From Leucosporidium creatinivorum (taxonomy: Eukaryota; Basidiomycota; Microbotryomycetes; Leucosporidiales; Leucosporidiaceae): a stretch of DNA of 64,000 nucleotides. The stretch covers positions 819,923 to 883,922 of the forward strand of contig BCKL01000003.1 of NCBI GenBank assembly GCA_001600635.1, given 5' to 3'. Position 1 is the first letter of the stretch, and each line of letters starts with the position of its first letter. The notes under the pieces were generated by a model. That model was not told the origin of the DNA. It saw nothing but the letters and a program-made list of their open reading frames with translations, and ran no database searches. Below, piece after piece: positions 1 to 14,285 of this stretch. The translations under genes and the position numbers were made by a program.

Positions 1-449
1 CCACTCCCTTCCCTACTTCGCCGCTCGCTTACCTCAGGGCTGCCGACAAGCTGCTGCTGTACAGTGTCGTCGAATAGGGAGGTGCTACTAGAGTCGATGG
101 AACTGGGTGCCCTGTGCTCGTGAGTGGTATAGAGGGGTTGGTCGACGGGGAGGAGTGGAGAAGGAAGCGACGACGAGAAGGACTGAGGCGAAGGGAAGAG
201 GTACTGTTCGGTGGCTCCGCCTTGGCTGATCCATCGCGAGGAGTCGACAGCAGAGTGTGTAGTGGGATGTGTAGGTGGGCTGTAACGATACGGGTGATAG
301 TGCGTGCTGGGCGGCGGTAGAGGAATGGAGAGTAGCGACTGATCGCTGCTCGGCGATGTGGGGGACGGGAGGAAGTGTGGCGGCATGTACCAGTTGAGGG
401 GAGGAGGTGGCAACATCCCTCCAGCCTCATAGGGAGGCCAGGAGGTCAT
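1..449 (-). CDS. Unknown Pro/Ser/Tyr-rich protein, N-terminal part (runs off left edge)
   Basis: An open first exon runs from an ATG at 449 (MTSWPPYEAGGM) down to a GTAAGC donor just below position 33, so the rest of the gene lies outside the window. The visible ~139 residues are rich in Pro, Ser, Tyr and Thr, with a Gln run near the end, and look disordered. No domain can be named. The reading frame has no stop and good codon use, and a consensus donor closes it, which supports it as a real exon. This kind of sequence is common at the N-terminus of fungal transcriptional regulators, but that is only a guess. The sequence upstream of the ATG is not recognisably coding. Confidence 0.5.
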   Translation of the reverse strand, partial: MTSWPPYEAGGMLPPPPLNWYMPPHFLPSPTSPSSDQSLLSIPLPPPSTHYHPYRYSPPTHPTTHSAVDSSRWISQGGATEQYLFPSPQSFSSSLPSPLLPVDQPLYTTHEHRAPSSIDSSSTSLFDDTVQQQLVGSPEVSERRSREGS

Positions 450-1641
450 GCCAGCGCGCGGAGAGAGGGAAAGAGCACGGTTGGCTTCCCCTCGAACCGT
501 TCAGTTCAGCGAAGGGGGAGGGTGGGGGAGCAGCCAGGGCCGAGGCAACGGAAGTCGAGTTATCTTCTTCGATGAGCTGTCTTACAGCGTCATCCTCATG
601 GCGTAGCTTCCTGTTACGGTAGAGGCGCGGTAACGAGGCAGAAAGCTGAAACCCGTCCGTGCAGCTGAAACGGGCAGCAAGCGCTCTTCGCCGACATGGG
701 ACCGAGACTTGAGCAGGCGAGCAAGTCTCAGCGCTTTGCTATGCGATTCCACGCGCCGGGCGTGTAGCAAAGTACAGGCCGTCCACTCGTACTTGTAATG
801 CACAGCACGCTAGCGCGAAACGTCGAACGGCTTCACCCTCACAAGCAGCTCGCGACCAAAGCAAGTACTAGGCGTACTCGGGTTATGAAAGGGCATGAAA
901 GTGGGCGCTCCCCCGACAGAAGGTCGTCAGAAAGTCACCAGGAACTCTCTGTAGAGCGATCAAGGGAATCACATGGCAAACGATCTCCTTCCGCGCCTTG
1001 TGGCAGCGGGAGAGGCAGCGCGGCTGAGTTTTAAGTTGTAGCAGCCTGTCTGATGATATACATCAACCTTGGGGACGCGAGTTGCTGTCAGTACTTCGGC
1101 GCCGAGGGTGTTTGCTGACCCAGACGAGACCTGCCCCTTATGCCCCTTCAGCTTCGGCGGGGACCATCTGCGCCGAGCAGCTGACTTCCAATCTCCATAG
1201 CGGAGAGTCCGAGCGAGGAGCCACTGGGGGGCAACTCTCAAGATCGCATGCTTGTGCAATGATTTCGGCTCCCGTTTAGCCTCTCACCCACTCTCGCGAC
1301 CCTCGCGAGAGCGTGAATCCCAAAATGAATAGTCGCCGAGCGCCGAGCGCGCCTCAGGTGGCTGGGGAGCCGGGCGAAGTGCAGCGTGACAACGACGGTA
1401 ACATGAGGCCTAAAACAAGATCTGAGAGCGCTCGCTCGCTGTAAGCCCCGCAGACAGCGAGGGGATGGCCTTCGCAGGGTCGGCGCCGACGGTTAGCTCA
1501 CCAGCTCGAGATGCGAAGCTCGCGCGGGGCTGTAGATGAAAACAGAGGTAGAAATTGACAGCACTCATCGTATTTGAAGAACTGCCAGAGTGTCTGTGGC
1601 CGTATCTTGCCTTCCTCCCATCCCTTGCCCTCCTTCTCCCC
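450..1641. other. Intergenic spacer, no gene recognised
   Basis: About 1.2 kb lie between the start of the left-edge gene and the stop of the HSF-type gene. No open frame here shows the codon bias or splice pattern of the neighbours. It contains two copies of the CGCCGAGC-type motif (around 1334-1351) and a short perfect hairpin at 1291-1311. It presumably carries the promoter of the left-edge gene and the 3' UTR of the HSF gene. Confidence 0.5.
1291..1311. repeat. Perfect 9-bp inverted repeat (hairpin)
   Basis: CTCTCGCGA and TCGCGAGAG are perfect reverse complements separated by CCC, giving a GC-rich stem-loop with a 3-nt loop. It lies about 330 bases past the HSF stop codon. It could be a 3'-end RNA structure or a binding site for a dimeric factor; the sequence alone does not decide. 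Confidence 0.5.
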
Positions 1642-2999
1642 TCAAGCTCCTTGCCCGGGGTAGGGCCAGCTACCGCCAACATAGCCGCCCGACGTAGGAC
1701 TCAAGCTCAAGCTGGTACCGCTGCCCGCTCTGCTCCCGCTTCCACTTCCACTTCCACTCCCACTCCCACTCCCACTCCCACTCCCGCTGCCACTCGCCCT
1801 CCTGCGACTGAGGTTGGCCGAGCGCCGAGCCTGCTCCTCGCTCTGCAGGCGGTCCTGCTTTTCAATCTTCTTTTGCATGCGAGCTCGAGATGGTTTTGGT
1901 GTGAGGGAGGTGAGCACTGCGAGCAGGAAGGGTCAGCGTCTGGTCGGGGCTACTGGCGAAGGGCGCCGAGAGCGACGACTTACTGCTTCGGTCGTCACGG
2001 AGCAAGAAGGGGTTCGACCATCCGCTGTATTCGGAAGTGCTCGACGTCGCCAGCGTGTCGGCGAGGTCGGGTTGACTCATCCTCCTGAAGCCGTACACGT
2101 TCAGCTGGCCTGTGAGGTGAGTTCCGAGCGTCAGTCATCGCCGAACTCGCGTCGACGTCCTCAAAGGTCGGGAGACAAGTCGAGTGGTGATGATAGATAC
2201 GAAGCGCGACTCACGAGTGAAGCTATGGATGTTGGAATGACCGAAGAAGCGAGGCAGGATCTCTGTGGTGAGCCTCGGGGCCGTATTGCAGATGATTACG
2301 CTTCGTCCGTCGTCGGTCCAAATCACACAGTCGCGGTATCTGTACGATGGGTCGAGGTAGAGAGCGGATGGGAGCAGTGCGAGAGAAAGCGAGGTTCGGC
2401 GGGAGATAGTTAGCGAGGGCCTTCGACGATCGCTGTATAGGAGAGGGCTCACTCAGAAGGGTTGTCTAGCAGCTCGAGAAGCTTCGAGATGAATGGTTTG
2501 ACGGTCAACGACGCCCCCTCGGTACCCTGCAGTCGTACGAGAGGTCAGCCTCCACTTGCCATCTCGGGGGAGAGCGAGACCCCAAACACACCTCTTCCTC
2601 GAAACTCAGCGCTCTGTACTGTCCAGCAGGAGGAGACTGATGCAATGCTACAGGTGGAAGCTGATTGAGAACGTCGCCGATCGTCCCGCCGTGCGAGAGA
2701 GCGCTGTGAAGAGCTCCGCTGATAGGCGAGCCGAACGCCGTTCCCTGAGCCAGCGCGCTGCTGCTGCCTGCATCGAAGCCGCCGTACGCCTCCCACCGCG
2801 AACTCTCTACAGCGCCATTGAGAGAAGCGTGGTGCTGCGAGTAGGTCGGGTGCTGTAGTTGAACCGCCGCTGGTTCGTAATGCGGGAGGCTGAAGGAGGG
2901 CGGCTGCTGCTGGAGTGCGGTGGAGAAGTCGAACGAGTCGAACGAGAGCAAGTCGCTGCCGTGGTAGCTGTACTGGTGGTCCTCTGGCCGCTGCTCCAT
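1642..2999 (-). CDS. HSF-type DNA-binding domain transcription factor
   Basis: The protein probably regulates stress- or morphology-related genes in the nucleus. The start is the ATG at 2999 (MEQRPEDHQ). Residues 1-139 are a Gln/Ser-rich, probably disordered leader. The HSF winged-helix domain follows over several exons: VKPFISKLLELLDNPSE, then VIWTDDGRSVIICNT, then EILPRFFGHSNIHSFTR joined to QLNVYGFRR. These match the family pattern of FV.KL..ML, W..DG.SF.V, ILP..FKH.NF.SFVRQLN.YGF. After it come a short Lys/Gln-rich helix (QKKIEKQDRLQSEEQ) and a Gly-Ser dipeptide tract coded by a TCCCAC-type repeat near 1740-1795, then a stop at 1642. At roughly 350 residues it is short for Hsf1 and lacks a long hydrophobic heptad trimerisation region. 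I cannot assign it to Hsf1, Skn7 or Sfl1; no receiver domain is visible. Confidence 0.8.
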
Positions 3000-3542
3000 C
3001 TGTAGCAAAGCGCGCAAACGAAGCAGAGGCAAGCGGGGGAGATCTTCCGTTCGACTTGGGCGGAGCAAGAGCAGGCCAGCCGGCCGATTTCAACATGACG
3101 CGCCGACGCTCCTATCTTTTTCTGTAGTTGAGTAGGCTCGGGTACCATTTTTCAGGCTTAAGTAATACTTGGAAACTCGAGCGAGGTCACTAGGAGCAGC
3201 TTTAGGCGAGCAGGACTCGACTTCGGCGCTCGGCGCTCCTTTTTCTTTCGGCGAAGCCAGCCGCTGCCTGCTATGAGATATTCTGTTGCAAATATCGAGT
3301 ACATTAACACTCTGCACAGACCCCCATTGAGGATGTGCGTGCATGCACATTGAATTGGCCTGACGACGAGCTCCAAAGCCTCTAGGCGTCATGCTCCTTG
3401 CTTGGCCTTCTCCCACACATTGTCGTCGCCCTCTTCAACAAAGAGCGGTTTGTACAGCAACAGCGACTTCTCTAACCTCGGATCTACCAGCGGAGAATCT
3501 ATCACACCGCAAGACTCGACCCGCTTCCCGCTCCTCCTCAAG
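3000..3542. promoter_or_regulatory. Divergent intergenic region, HSF-type gene / tricalbin
   Basis: A 543-bp spacer separates two start codons facing away from each other, so it must hold both promoters and 5' UTRs. It contains a TCGGCGCTCGGCGCTC repeat at 3223-3238. No TATA box or HSF response element (inverted nGAAn units) stood out clearly. Confidence 0.5.
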
Positions 3543-6500
3543 ATGAGCAGCACACAGCACCCTCCCGCGCTTGCCAACGACATGGCCGCCTACGACGACA
3601 AGAAGGCGGATAGCAGTTGGGGCACCCACAACAAGATTCCTAGTGTTGGCAAATTCCTAGAATCGCAAAAGGTGAGGGAAGCAGCGATGATGCGGTCGCG
3701 CACTTCGCTCGGGTGCTGACGAGCATCTCCCGACTACAGAAAGCGACCAAGGAAGCGCACGCAACCCCCCTTCCCTCTACTCCTGCTGCCCCTGCTGCCA
3801 CCGACGAGGTCAAGGCGGAGGATGGCCAAGAGCGCCAGCAAGAGTCGGGCGCCGGAGGCAAGAGCGAGAAGGAGGAGGCTATGGCCAAGGCTCGCGCTCC
3901 TTCCGGACCCACGGCGCAGGGCTTTACTCGAGAAGGCGAGCGTACTGTGGTCGATCCCGTCACCGGTCAGAGCGTCGTCGTCAAGGATGCCGAGCTCAAG
4001 GGTGAGCCTCTCTCGGCGCTCGTCGTTACTTCGACGCTGACCAGCTCCTCTGCAGACTTCCAAAACGCCAAGCTCTTCTCTCGAGATGCTCTCGACCCCG
4101 CGAAACCCGACGTCGCCGGCCCTGCTACCAACATTCCCGACTCAAAGGGAGCTTCGGTCCAGCAGATCACGCCCAATCCCGTCGAGCCCAGCAACATTCT
4201 CCTTCAGCAGTTCCCTGCCCCCGTCACCGACTCGGTCAAGCCCATCATCGCCAGCATCGAGTACTACGCCTACGCTATCATGGCGGGACTCGGAGGACTC
4301 TGGTTCTTCACCGCCTTCGGTTCGGGCTGGTGGGCCTTTCTCTTCCGCTCGTCGCTGTTCGGAGGACTGGCCTTCTGTGTCTTCGTCGCCCACGGCATCA
4401 TCGGAAGGAAGGTCGAGAAGGAGATTGAGCGCATTCGCCTCGATCAGATCAAGCAGCGCGGCGAGAAAGTGAGTTCAGCCCCGCTGTGCACGACGAAGCT
4501 CGGCGCTGATCTCCTCTCGCCCTACAGCACTCTCCTCCTACTCCCGAGTCAGTCGAGTGGCTCAACTCGTTCGTCAAGGTCGTCTGGCCTCTTATCAACC
4601 CTTCCATGTTCGTCTCCATCGTCGACATGATCGAGGACGTGATGCAGGCATCGCTCCCTGGATTCATCGACGCCGTCAAGATTGACGACTTCACCATCGG
4701 ACAAAACGCTCTTCGCATCGTCTCCATGCGTGCCCTCCCCGACCAGCCCCACGAGAAGGACTACCCCAAGGAGGAGTGGATCGACCAAGGCGACCAGGAT
4801 GCCGCGCTCGACCCAAACCGCAGGACGAAGAAGCAGGAGCAGGAGCAGAAGGAGGATCAGATCAAGACGCCCGGAGAGACCCCCGAAGACGAGGACCAGA
4901 CTGGTGAGCTTGCAAGTCAAGACACGGCTGAATCACGAGCTGACTTGTACTCGGCGCAGGCGACTACGTCAACTTTGAGATCTCCTTCGCCTACTTTGCT
5001 CCTCCCGGCGAGAAGCACCTTCAAAACAAGAACATCTCCCTCATCATGAACTTCTTCGCCGGAGTGCACGACTGGTTCCACCTGCCCATTCCCATTTGGA
5101 TCGCCGTCGAGTCCATCGTCGGAACCGTCAGGCTTCGCTGCCAGATGGTCTCGCAGCCTCCCTTCATCCGCAACGTCACCTTCACGCTCATGGGAGTCCC
5201 TGCCATCGAGGCCTCCGCCATTCCCCTCGCCAAGGCTCTTCCCAACGTCCTCGACCTGCCCCTCATCTCGGGCTTCGTCCAGTCGTCCATCGCCGCCGCC
5301 ACCTCGATCTACTGCGCCCCCAAGAGCATGACCCTCAACATTGCGCAGATGCTCATGGGCGACGGCGTCAAGCGCGACACGAAGGCGCTCGGCGTGCTCA
5401 TGATCACGATTCACCACGCCGAGGGCCTCTCTGCGCAGGACGACAACGGCTTCAGCGATCCCTACGTCGTCTTGGCCTTCGCCAAGTTTGGAAAGCCTGT
5501 AAGTATCGCCTTTTTCAGGCCTTCCCTTCCTCGGCCCGACCCTTCCTGCTCGGCGCATCTGAGCGAGGACTCGGCGTCGACTGCTCGCTCGCTTGCGCTC
5601 GCTTGGAATCGACGCTGACCTACTCTTCACACTACAGCTCTTCAGCACTCGCATCATCAAGAAAGATCTCAACCCCGTCTGGGAGCAGACCGCCTTCTTG
5701 CTCGTCTCCGACGACGAAGTCCGCGCCAACGAGAACCTCAGTGTTCAGCTCTGGGACTCCGATGGTGAGCAGTCGGGCTCCTCCCTGTCGACTCAGGCAG
5801 GTGCTGACTTTCCCTGGCTCTACAGTCGTCTCCGCCGATGATTTGGTTGGCCGTATCCAGGTTCCTCTCGTCGACCTCATGCTCACGCCCAACGAGGTGC
5901 ACGAGCGCAAGGACAAGCTCATGGGATTCGAGGGTGAGTTTTCGAGGTATCGTTGTCTACGACGGCGCGCTGACATGTCTTCTCGCAGACTCCGACTCGC
6001 TCTCGGGCACTCTCTCTTGGTCGGTCGCCTACTACGAGAAGGCCAAGCTCAACCCCGCCCTCAAGGCCGCGCCTGGAATCGACCACAACCTTCCCAAGGA
6101 GCTTCAGGATCACCCCGAACTCAAGGTAAGTTGACTCTTGCCCTTCCCCTCGCGGCGTCGAAGCTGAGCAGCCCTCCTTGATTCGCAGGTCGAGACCACC
6201 GCCGTCGACACGGCCGAGGAGGCCGATGTCACTCGCACCCCTCCCGACCCACAGTACCCCTCGGGAGTCCTCTCCATCGTCATCCACCAGATCAACAGCC
6301 TCGAGCGCCAGAACCTCTCGGGAGCCAAGGGCAAGAACCGCGAGGGTCAGGCCGGTCAGGACACCGACGACGCTGCTGAGGACGCCGACAACATTCCCTC
6401 TGCCTACTGTGAGATCATCTTGAACGACGACATGATCTTCAAGGTGAGCTCCTTCTGCCGCGCTGCCTTCGCCGAGCTTCGAGCTGACCCATCCTCCTCG

Positions 6501-7877
6501 ACTCGCAGACTCGCGTCAAGCAGTACAGTCAGATGCCCTTCTTCGAGGCTGGTACCGAGGTCTTCTTGCACGACTTCACCGACGCCTCGGTCCGTGTCGT
6601 CGTTCGAGGTGAGCTTTCTCGTTCTCTGCCCGTCGGGAATTGTAGCTAACGCTGGCATCTTGCAACAGACTCCCGTCTCCGCGAGCACGATCCCATCCTC
6701 GGTATCGTCGACCTCCCTCTCCGCGACATCCTCGCCCACTCGAGCGAGGTTACTCGTCTCTTCTCGCTGCAAGACGGCGTCGGCTTCGGCAAGGTCAACA
6801 TCAGTGTCCTCTTCAAGGGCGTCAAGCTCGACCTCCCTCAGAACCTTCGCGGATGGGATACTGGAACGGTCGCCATTACCTCGGACATCAAGGTCGAGCC
6901 CGTCGCCGGCGTTGACTTTGACTTCAAGGAGAAGAAGCTCCTTCTCTCCACTCTCGAGGCCAAGCAGAAGCTTCCCGGCTCGGCTGCTACTACCCAAGCC
7001 GACGGAACGATCACCTGGGATGTCGACAAGCACATCCGCCTGCCGACCTGTGAGCTTCCTTGCCGGCCACTCGAGTTTTTGGAGACCCCGCTGACCTTTC
7101 CTTCCTTCGCAGACGACAAGTACAGCAGTGCGCTCTTCCTCGACTATGGAGGAGGAGCCACTCTCGGACCCCTCGGCACCAAGACTGAGGCCTTTGCTGC
7201 CATCTGTGAGCTGGGCGATGTAATCGTTCGAGAGGGCGCCGAGCTGACGAACTTCTCGCAGGGCTGTCCGAGCTCGTCGATGACGAAGAGACCGAGGTCC
7301 GCGTGCCCATCGTCACCGCCGATAGCTTGCAGGAGCTGCGCCAGAACTACCTCAACGACCAGGCCAAGAAGACGCACGAGTACACCGTCGTCGGCTGGCT
7401 CACGACGACCATCCTCCTCGACTCGGGATTGGACGAGGACCACGAGCAGTACTCGACTACTCAGACCGCTCGTCACGAGTTTGAGACGTACGACCGTGTG
7501 GTGAGTGCTCTGCTATGCCTGAGAGGCGGGCTTGAGGCTGATCTCGCTATTCGCCTTTCACAGGAGGGACAAGCTGCTGCCGCCGACAAGAACGCGCACG
7601 CCAACGACGACGGAGTCATCGACAAGGACGAGCAGCGCGCTATCGACCGTGCTCACAAGAAGGCCCTCGAGTCTCGGTAAGCTGGCCTCTTGCTCTCCAG
7701 CGATCGCCGAGCATGTTCGCTGACTCCTTCTGCAGCCACCGCGGCAAGATGCAAGTAGGTGCGGTCAGGAGTACCATCTGGGCCAAAGATGGGGTAAAGG
7801 ACCGAATTCGCAAGGCCGCCAGAAAGCTCACAGGAAAGAGTTCGCATGAATCGGAGACGGTCGCCTCGGAGGCTTGA
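3543..7877 (+). CDS. Tricalbin-like SMP- and C2-domain protein (ER-plasma membrane tether)
   Basis: Tricalbins are extended-synaptotagmin relatives that anchor in the ER and bind the plasma membrane through C2 domains, moving lipid with the SMP domain. The spliced protein is about 1,150 residues over about a dozen exons. Residues 1-190 are disordered and acidic. A hydrophobic hairpin around 200-245 (YYAYAIMAGLGGLWFFTAF, then SSLFGGLAFCVFVAHGII) fits the family's membrane anchor. The SMP region follows from ESVEWLNSFVKVVWPLIN through PIWIAVESIVGTVRLRCQM. The first C2 domain starts near GVLMITIHHAEGLSAQDDNG; its Asp residues (DDNGFSDPY, LWDSD) fit calcium binding. A second C2-like domain starts near GVLSIVIHQINSLERQ and is more diverged, without an obvious Asp set. 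The start at 3543 has a good AAGATG context; an upstream in-frame ATG exists only within probable 5' UTR. The C-terminus is basic. Confidence 0.88.
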
Positions 7878-8252
7878 GCCGTTCGCTTCACCTCAACTCG
7901 CCCTCAGCTGTACGATGGACACTCGATACTCTGTAAATACAAAACACGACTTTCAGTGCCACTCTCGTTTGACTGGGACTCGAGAGTTTCGCGGGGAGAA
8001 AAGCAGCCAGTCGGTCTTGCTCGGCGGCGGGCTCGGCGAAAGCGGAAACTCGCGCGGGCGAACAAGGCTTCCGAAACAAAAGCACTGATTCCAGGTGAAA
8101 GAACGAATGTACACTGAACAACTAAAGGGTACCGCTCACTAAAATGCGATCCCAGAACACTACAGCTCGTCGACCGAGCAGTTTTTGGTAGGCTGTCTCC
8201 TTCGCCTCTCCACCCTCCCCACGATCGCCCTCTCCAGCATCTCCGAACCACC
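7878..8252. other. Short convergent spacer
   Basis: These 375 bases lie between the tricalbin stop and the SGNH-like stop. I see 3' UTR-like sequence and no gene. Confidence 0.5.
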
Positions 8253-10001
8253 TCAAACCGACACCAAACCCCTGGTGACCTGGTTCTGTAGCATCCTGCC
8301 CCTCTTCTCGTTGTGGAACGTTTCGAGGCTGGTCTCCAGCCTGGCCGAGTCGCGCGTGTAGCGGCCGCGGAGGATGGGGATCTCGTTGCACCAGAACTTG
8401 ACTGCGTGGGGGCTTGGGTCAGCGACGGAAGGCGAAGAGAGCTGGAGGTAGAAGGCCGAGAGGGAAGGGCGCGAAAGCCGAACTTACGAGTCGTCTCCCA
8501 GAGGACGTTGCGGAGGAGAGAGCAGGATGGTTAGCTCCGTCAAAGAATCTGGAGCCCTTCATTGCGACTCACTGAATATTGGTAGGGTCCTCGCGGTCGA
8601 TGAACATGGGGTTGACGCGCTCGCCATCGCCGAGGTAGCGATTGATGTCGACAAAGACGAGTTGGCCGGGGTAGCGAGCGCAGAAAGACTTGAGAAGCTG
8701 ATTGTAAGCCTTGACCATGGCGGTACGAGTCTTGAGGTCGTGCGGGTGGTAGGCTTTGGAGAGCGGAGGAAGGGGGCCGATGTTCTCCTTCTGCGACACG
8801 AGAGGTGGGTCAATACAGGGACTGGACTCGGAGAGGAGAGCAGGAGAGCACTTCGGTGTACTTCTGCATGGAAAGCTCGAGGACTGAGGGAGGGAGAGAG
8901 GTGGAGGTCAGCTCGGCGCTGAGCTTCTCCTTCTTCTCGCCGTGGCTCACAGCGATCCTCGACGACAGGCGGCGTGACTCCAGCGACGTAGATCTTGCTT
9001 CCGACCATCATCCTTGGCAGCAGCTCCTCGGCGATGTAGCTCGAGTACGCCTGGACAACGGTGCGCACCCAATCGCTCGGCTTGAGGGCCTGAGGTCCGC
9101 GAGCCTTGAGTTGCCTGTTGGTCGACGCCTTGAGTCAGCATGGCTAGCTTAATGATAATCGAAAGCTGACTCGCGACCTCTGAGAGCACGCACCAGAGGT
9201 AGTTGAGATGGATGTCCACAGCGCCGAACTGCAAGAGGATCGCCTTCGACTGGCTGCTCTCGATCTGCTGCGCGAGCCTCTGTCCTATTCCAAGCGTGCT
9301 GTGGGGGTTGTTGAGTCCTCTGTAGGTGATCGTCTGAGGGTCAGCGATCACTTTCGGGAGGAGATGAAGGCCGTCGGGCTCACCTCGCCGATCCTCCCTT
9401 GAACTTGATGACTCGGACGGCCTTCGGGATCAAAGTAAAGACGCCGACGTAGCTATCGCCGTACACTTCGAGTTTCTCGTCTCCCCAGGAAGGTCCTCCA
9501 CGTCCGAGAAGAGGCGGTAGAGGCGAGCTGAAGCTACCTCGGCGACCGAGAGGGATCGGCGACGGAGAGCGGTAGGAGGGTAAAGGAGCTGCTGGAACAT
9601 GGCGAGGTCGACTGGACGAGGAGGACCTACAGGGAAGCGGATGATGAGCTCGCTCCGCGACGCCTTCAGGGTTGCAGCGCACTGACCTGTTCAGAGAGCG
9701 GGTCGAAGGGGAGGGAGGTCGAGCTGGTGGGGAGGCAAAAGGGCGAGGGATGGAGTGAGGAGGGGTATAGGTGTAGTTGGATCCTCTGTTAGTCGTCAAG
9801 ACAGTCAGCTCCACCGCTCTGCAGTCTTTGAATCGCCTGCAGTGAAGAGCGAGCGTTTCTAGCAGCTCACGGGCTCGACGAGAAGGAGAGACGGCGGGCG
9901 CTGGCTGGAGGAGGAGGAGGAGGAGTAGAAGAGCGCCTCGCCTGCCCTGGTCCAGGTGATGCAGATCGTCTCGTGTAGCTTGAGGATGGAGTAGCAAACA
10001 T
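8253..10001 (-). CDS. SGNH-hydrolase-like protein (putative esterase/acylhydrolase)
   Basis: The N-terminal ~110 residues, from the ATG at 10001 (MFATPSSSYTRR), are Ser/Pro/Arg-rich and probably disordered. The folded part starts at KLEVYGDSYVGVF, where GDS fits the block I nucleophile of SGNH hydrolases. IKFKGGSARG could be block II, LLQFGAVDIHLNYLW block III, and DPTNIH, followed by VLWETT, the C-terminal Asp-x-x-His block. That order is right for the family, but the blocks are divergent, so the substrate and even activity are uncertain. The gene has many short introns. The junction just after the catalytic-type His codon is abnormal: the acceptor that keeps the frame reads AA, not AG (8508-8509). 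The last exon (KFWCNEIPILRGRYTRD) reads well up to a stop at 8253. If the AA is real, the copy may be impaired. Confidence 0.6.
8508..8509 (-). other. Non-canonical AA splice acceptor in the SGNH-like gene
   Basis: On the minus strand the intron beginning GTGAGTCGCAATG after DPTNI-CA has a branch-like GCTAAC and a pyrimidine tract, but ends CTCCGCAA. Splicing there gives an in-frame HVLWETT then KFWCNEIP. The next true AG is 12 bases further on and would shift the frame. A G-to-A change of a normal CAG is the simplest reading; base-call error is the alternative. Confidence 0.6.
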
Positions 10002-11568
10002 CGTTGTTGGGGCAAGCTCTGGCGAAGCAGGACGAAGTAGGAGCGAGTGAAGAGGGGCTGTCTCCTTCTTTACTGTTACTGTAAAGTACGAAGGCGAGCG
10101 ATCCCTTCTGCTGCTGCAAAAGTCGAGATGGCTGCGAAAGTGAGATGTGGGCTGAAGCAAGGAGATGCGGCCATCAGCTTGCGCGAGGGCGGCGGACGAG
10201 GTCTGATCGCTCACCTCCAGTTCAGGAAAGTATCGCAATGTTCCTCAAGGCTAGCCATCTATCTGGAAGGCTGAGGCTAGTCTAGTACAGCTAATGACGG
10301 GGCTCTGCCTCCTCCTGGCAGTCCTGAAAAGGCCATCGCCGAGCTCGGCGGATTCAGTCATATGTATTGGGAGAGCTTGAGCTGTGCTCCCTCACACACG
10401 ACTAACTTACCAGCTCATCAAGTTACCTCAAGCCATCAGCATTCATAGCAAGCTACCACATCTCGATACAAGCTCGCCAGAGCCAGAAAGGGTCAGCTCG
10501 GTCGCCGTCTGCCCGCTCCTCCCGCGCCATACGCCAGGACATGGTCGTCCACTGAGCGCCAGAGGAGAGATCGCATATGTACCGTATGGTGAGCGGGATG
10601 GGATCGTGTCCGAGCTTGTATCCAGTCCGATGTAGACGGCTCGGCGATGAGCTCCAGACCTCGGGGTGCGCGACCCACTGCTCTGTAGACGGATGAAGAC
10701 CTGTATGTCGATTCAGAAGCTTTTTATCATATCATCGAGGTCTCACTGGGCTCACATCGCATCAAAGTGCAGTCGGTCGCTCAATAAGAGCTTCGGCGAT
10801 GCCACCGACTCCGAGCAGGCCGAGGAGTAAGGCTCGGAAGCTGAGCAGCCTTGAACGCGTGCAAGTGGGGATAGACATCTTGAAGTTCCAGCTGAAATGA
10901 GTCTGGGACGCAAAGAATGTGTAGCAGTGAGATAAGGCCGCGTTGTCGGCGCTCACCCCTGCTTCGCCGAAGTGCTCCTTGCGGGCGTACAGTGACTTCG
11001 TAGGACAATCCCTGGCTCGCAGTAGCTCTAGAATATCCAAGATAGCCGAGCTGACCTGGAGCAGGAGCACTGAACGCCCTTCTCGCGGTTCTTGACCTCA
11101 GCCTAGCTCGGCGCGCGAAAGAAGGAGAGGAATGGCTGTGGTGAGCTTGCTTCGATGTGCAGGACGTCGGCAAGCAGGGTCAGAGGACTTTGATGCTCTT
11201 TTCCCTCCCTCCAGACACTGAATCTGCTCACCTACACGCCCAAGGGAGTCGAGCAGGGGGCTGGCGAAATCTCGCGTCTCGCGCGAAAGTGAGCCTGAGC
11301 AGGTCTCCTACTCCCCCTCCTCTCGCTAAGTTATTCGACTCGCCTTTCAGCACCGGAGCAACTTCTGTAGAGCTTCATACTCTACTCCTCGTCACCTAGA
11401 ACACCTTCCACAAGGCCTCCCCGCCCTTCTCCCCGTCGCCTTCAGCTCAAAGCCGCGCTCGCGCTCCTTCGACTCGTTCCCGCTCCTCTGCAGCTTGCCT
11501 GTAGCTACTTGGCTACCTAAAAACGCGCCTACAGCCACAAGCACCCGTCAAACACGCCAAACGCAGCT
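10002..11568. other. Intergenic region, no supportable gene
   Basis: About 1.57 kb lie between two diverging genes. Several open frames exist on the minus strand between 10490 and 11170, and there are GTGAG/CAG pairs, but no chain of exons gives a protein with the codon bias of the neighbours. A small gene or long 5' UTR exons cannot be excluded. The last ~170 bases before the CTP synthase ATG are pyrimidine-rich and look like its leader. Confidence 0.4.
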
Positions 11569-14100
<2,532 letters not shown>

Positions 14101-14285
14101 GTATCATTAACCGTGTGATCGTGTAATATCATTCTTAGTAGCATCTAGAGCATCCACTTCCTCGGTCTCCCAAGTCCCGAGCCAAGGCGAAGCTCGTCGT
14201 CCGTCTTGCTCGACGCGAGCGGCCAACTCTCGCTCTTCTCCTTCTCCATCTCACCTCGCTTTTTCATCTCGACGTCGCTTCAGCC

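Noticed and set aside
10490-11173. Possible minus-strand gene between the SGNH-like and CTP synthase genes
   Set aside because: Open frames and some GT/AG pairs exist, but no exon chain gives consistent codon bias or a recognisable protein.
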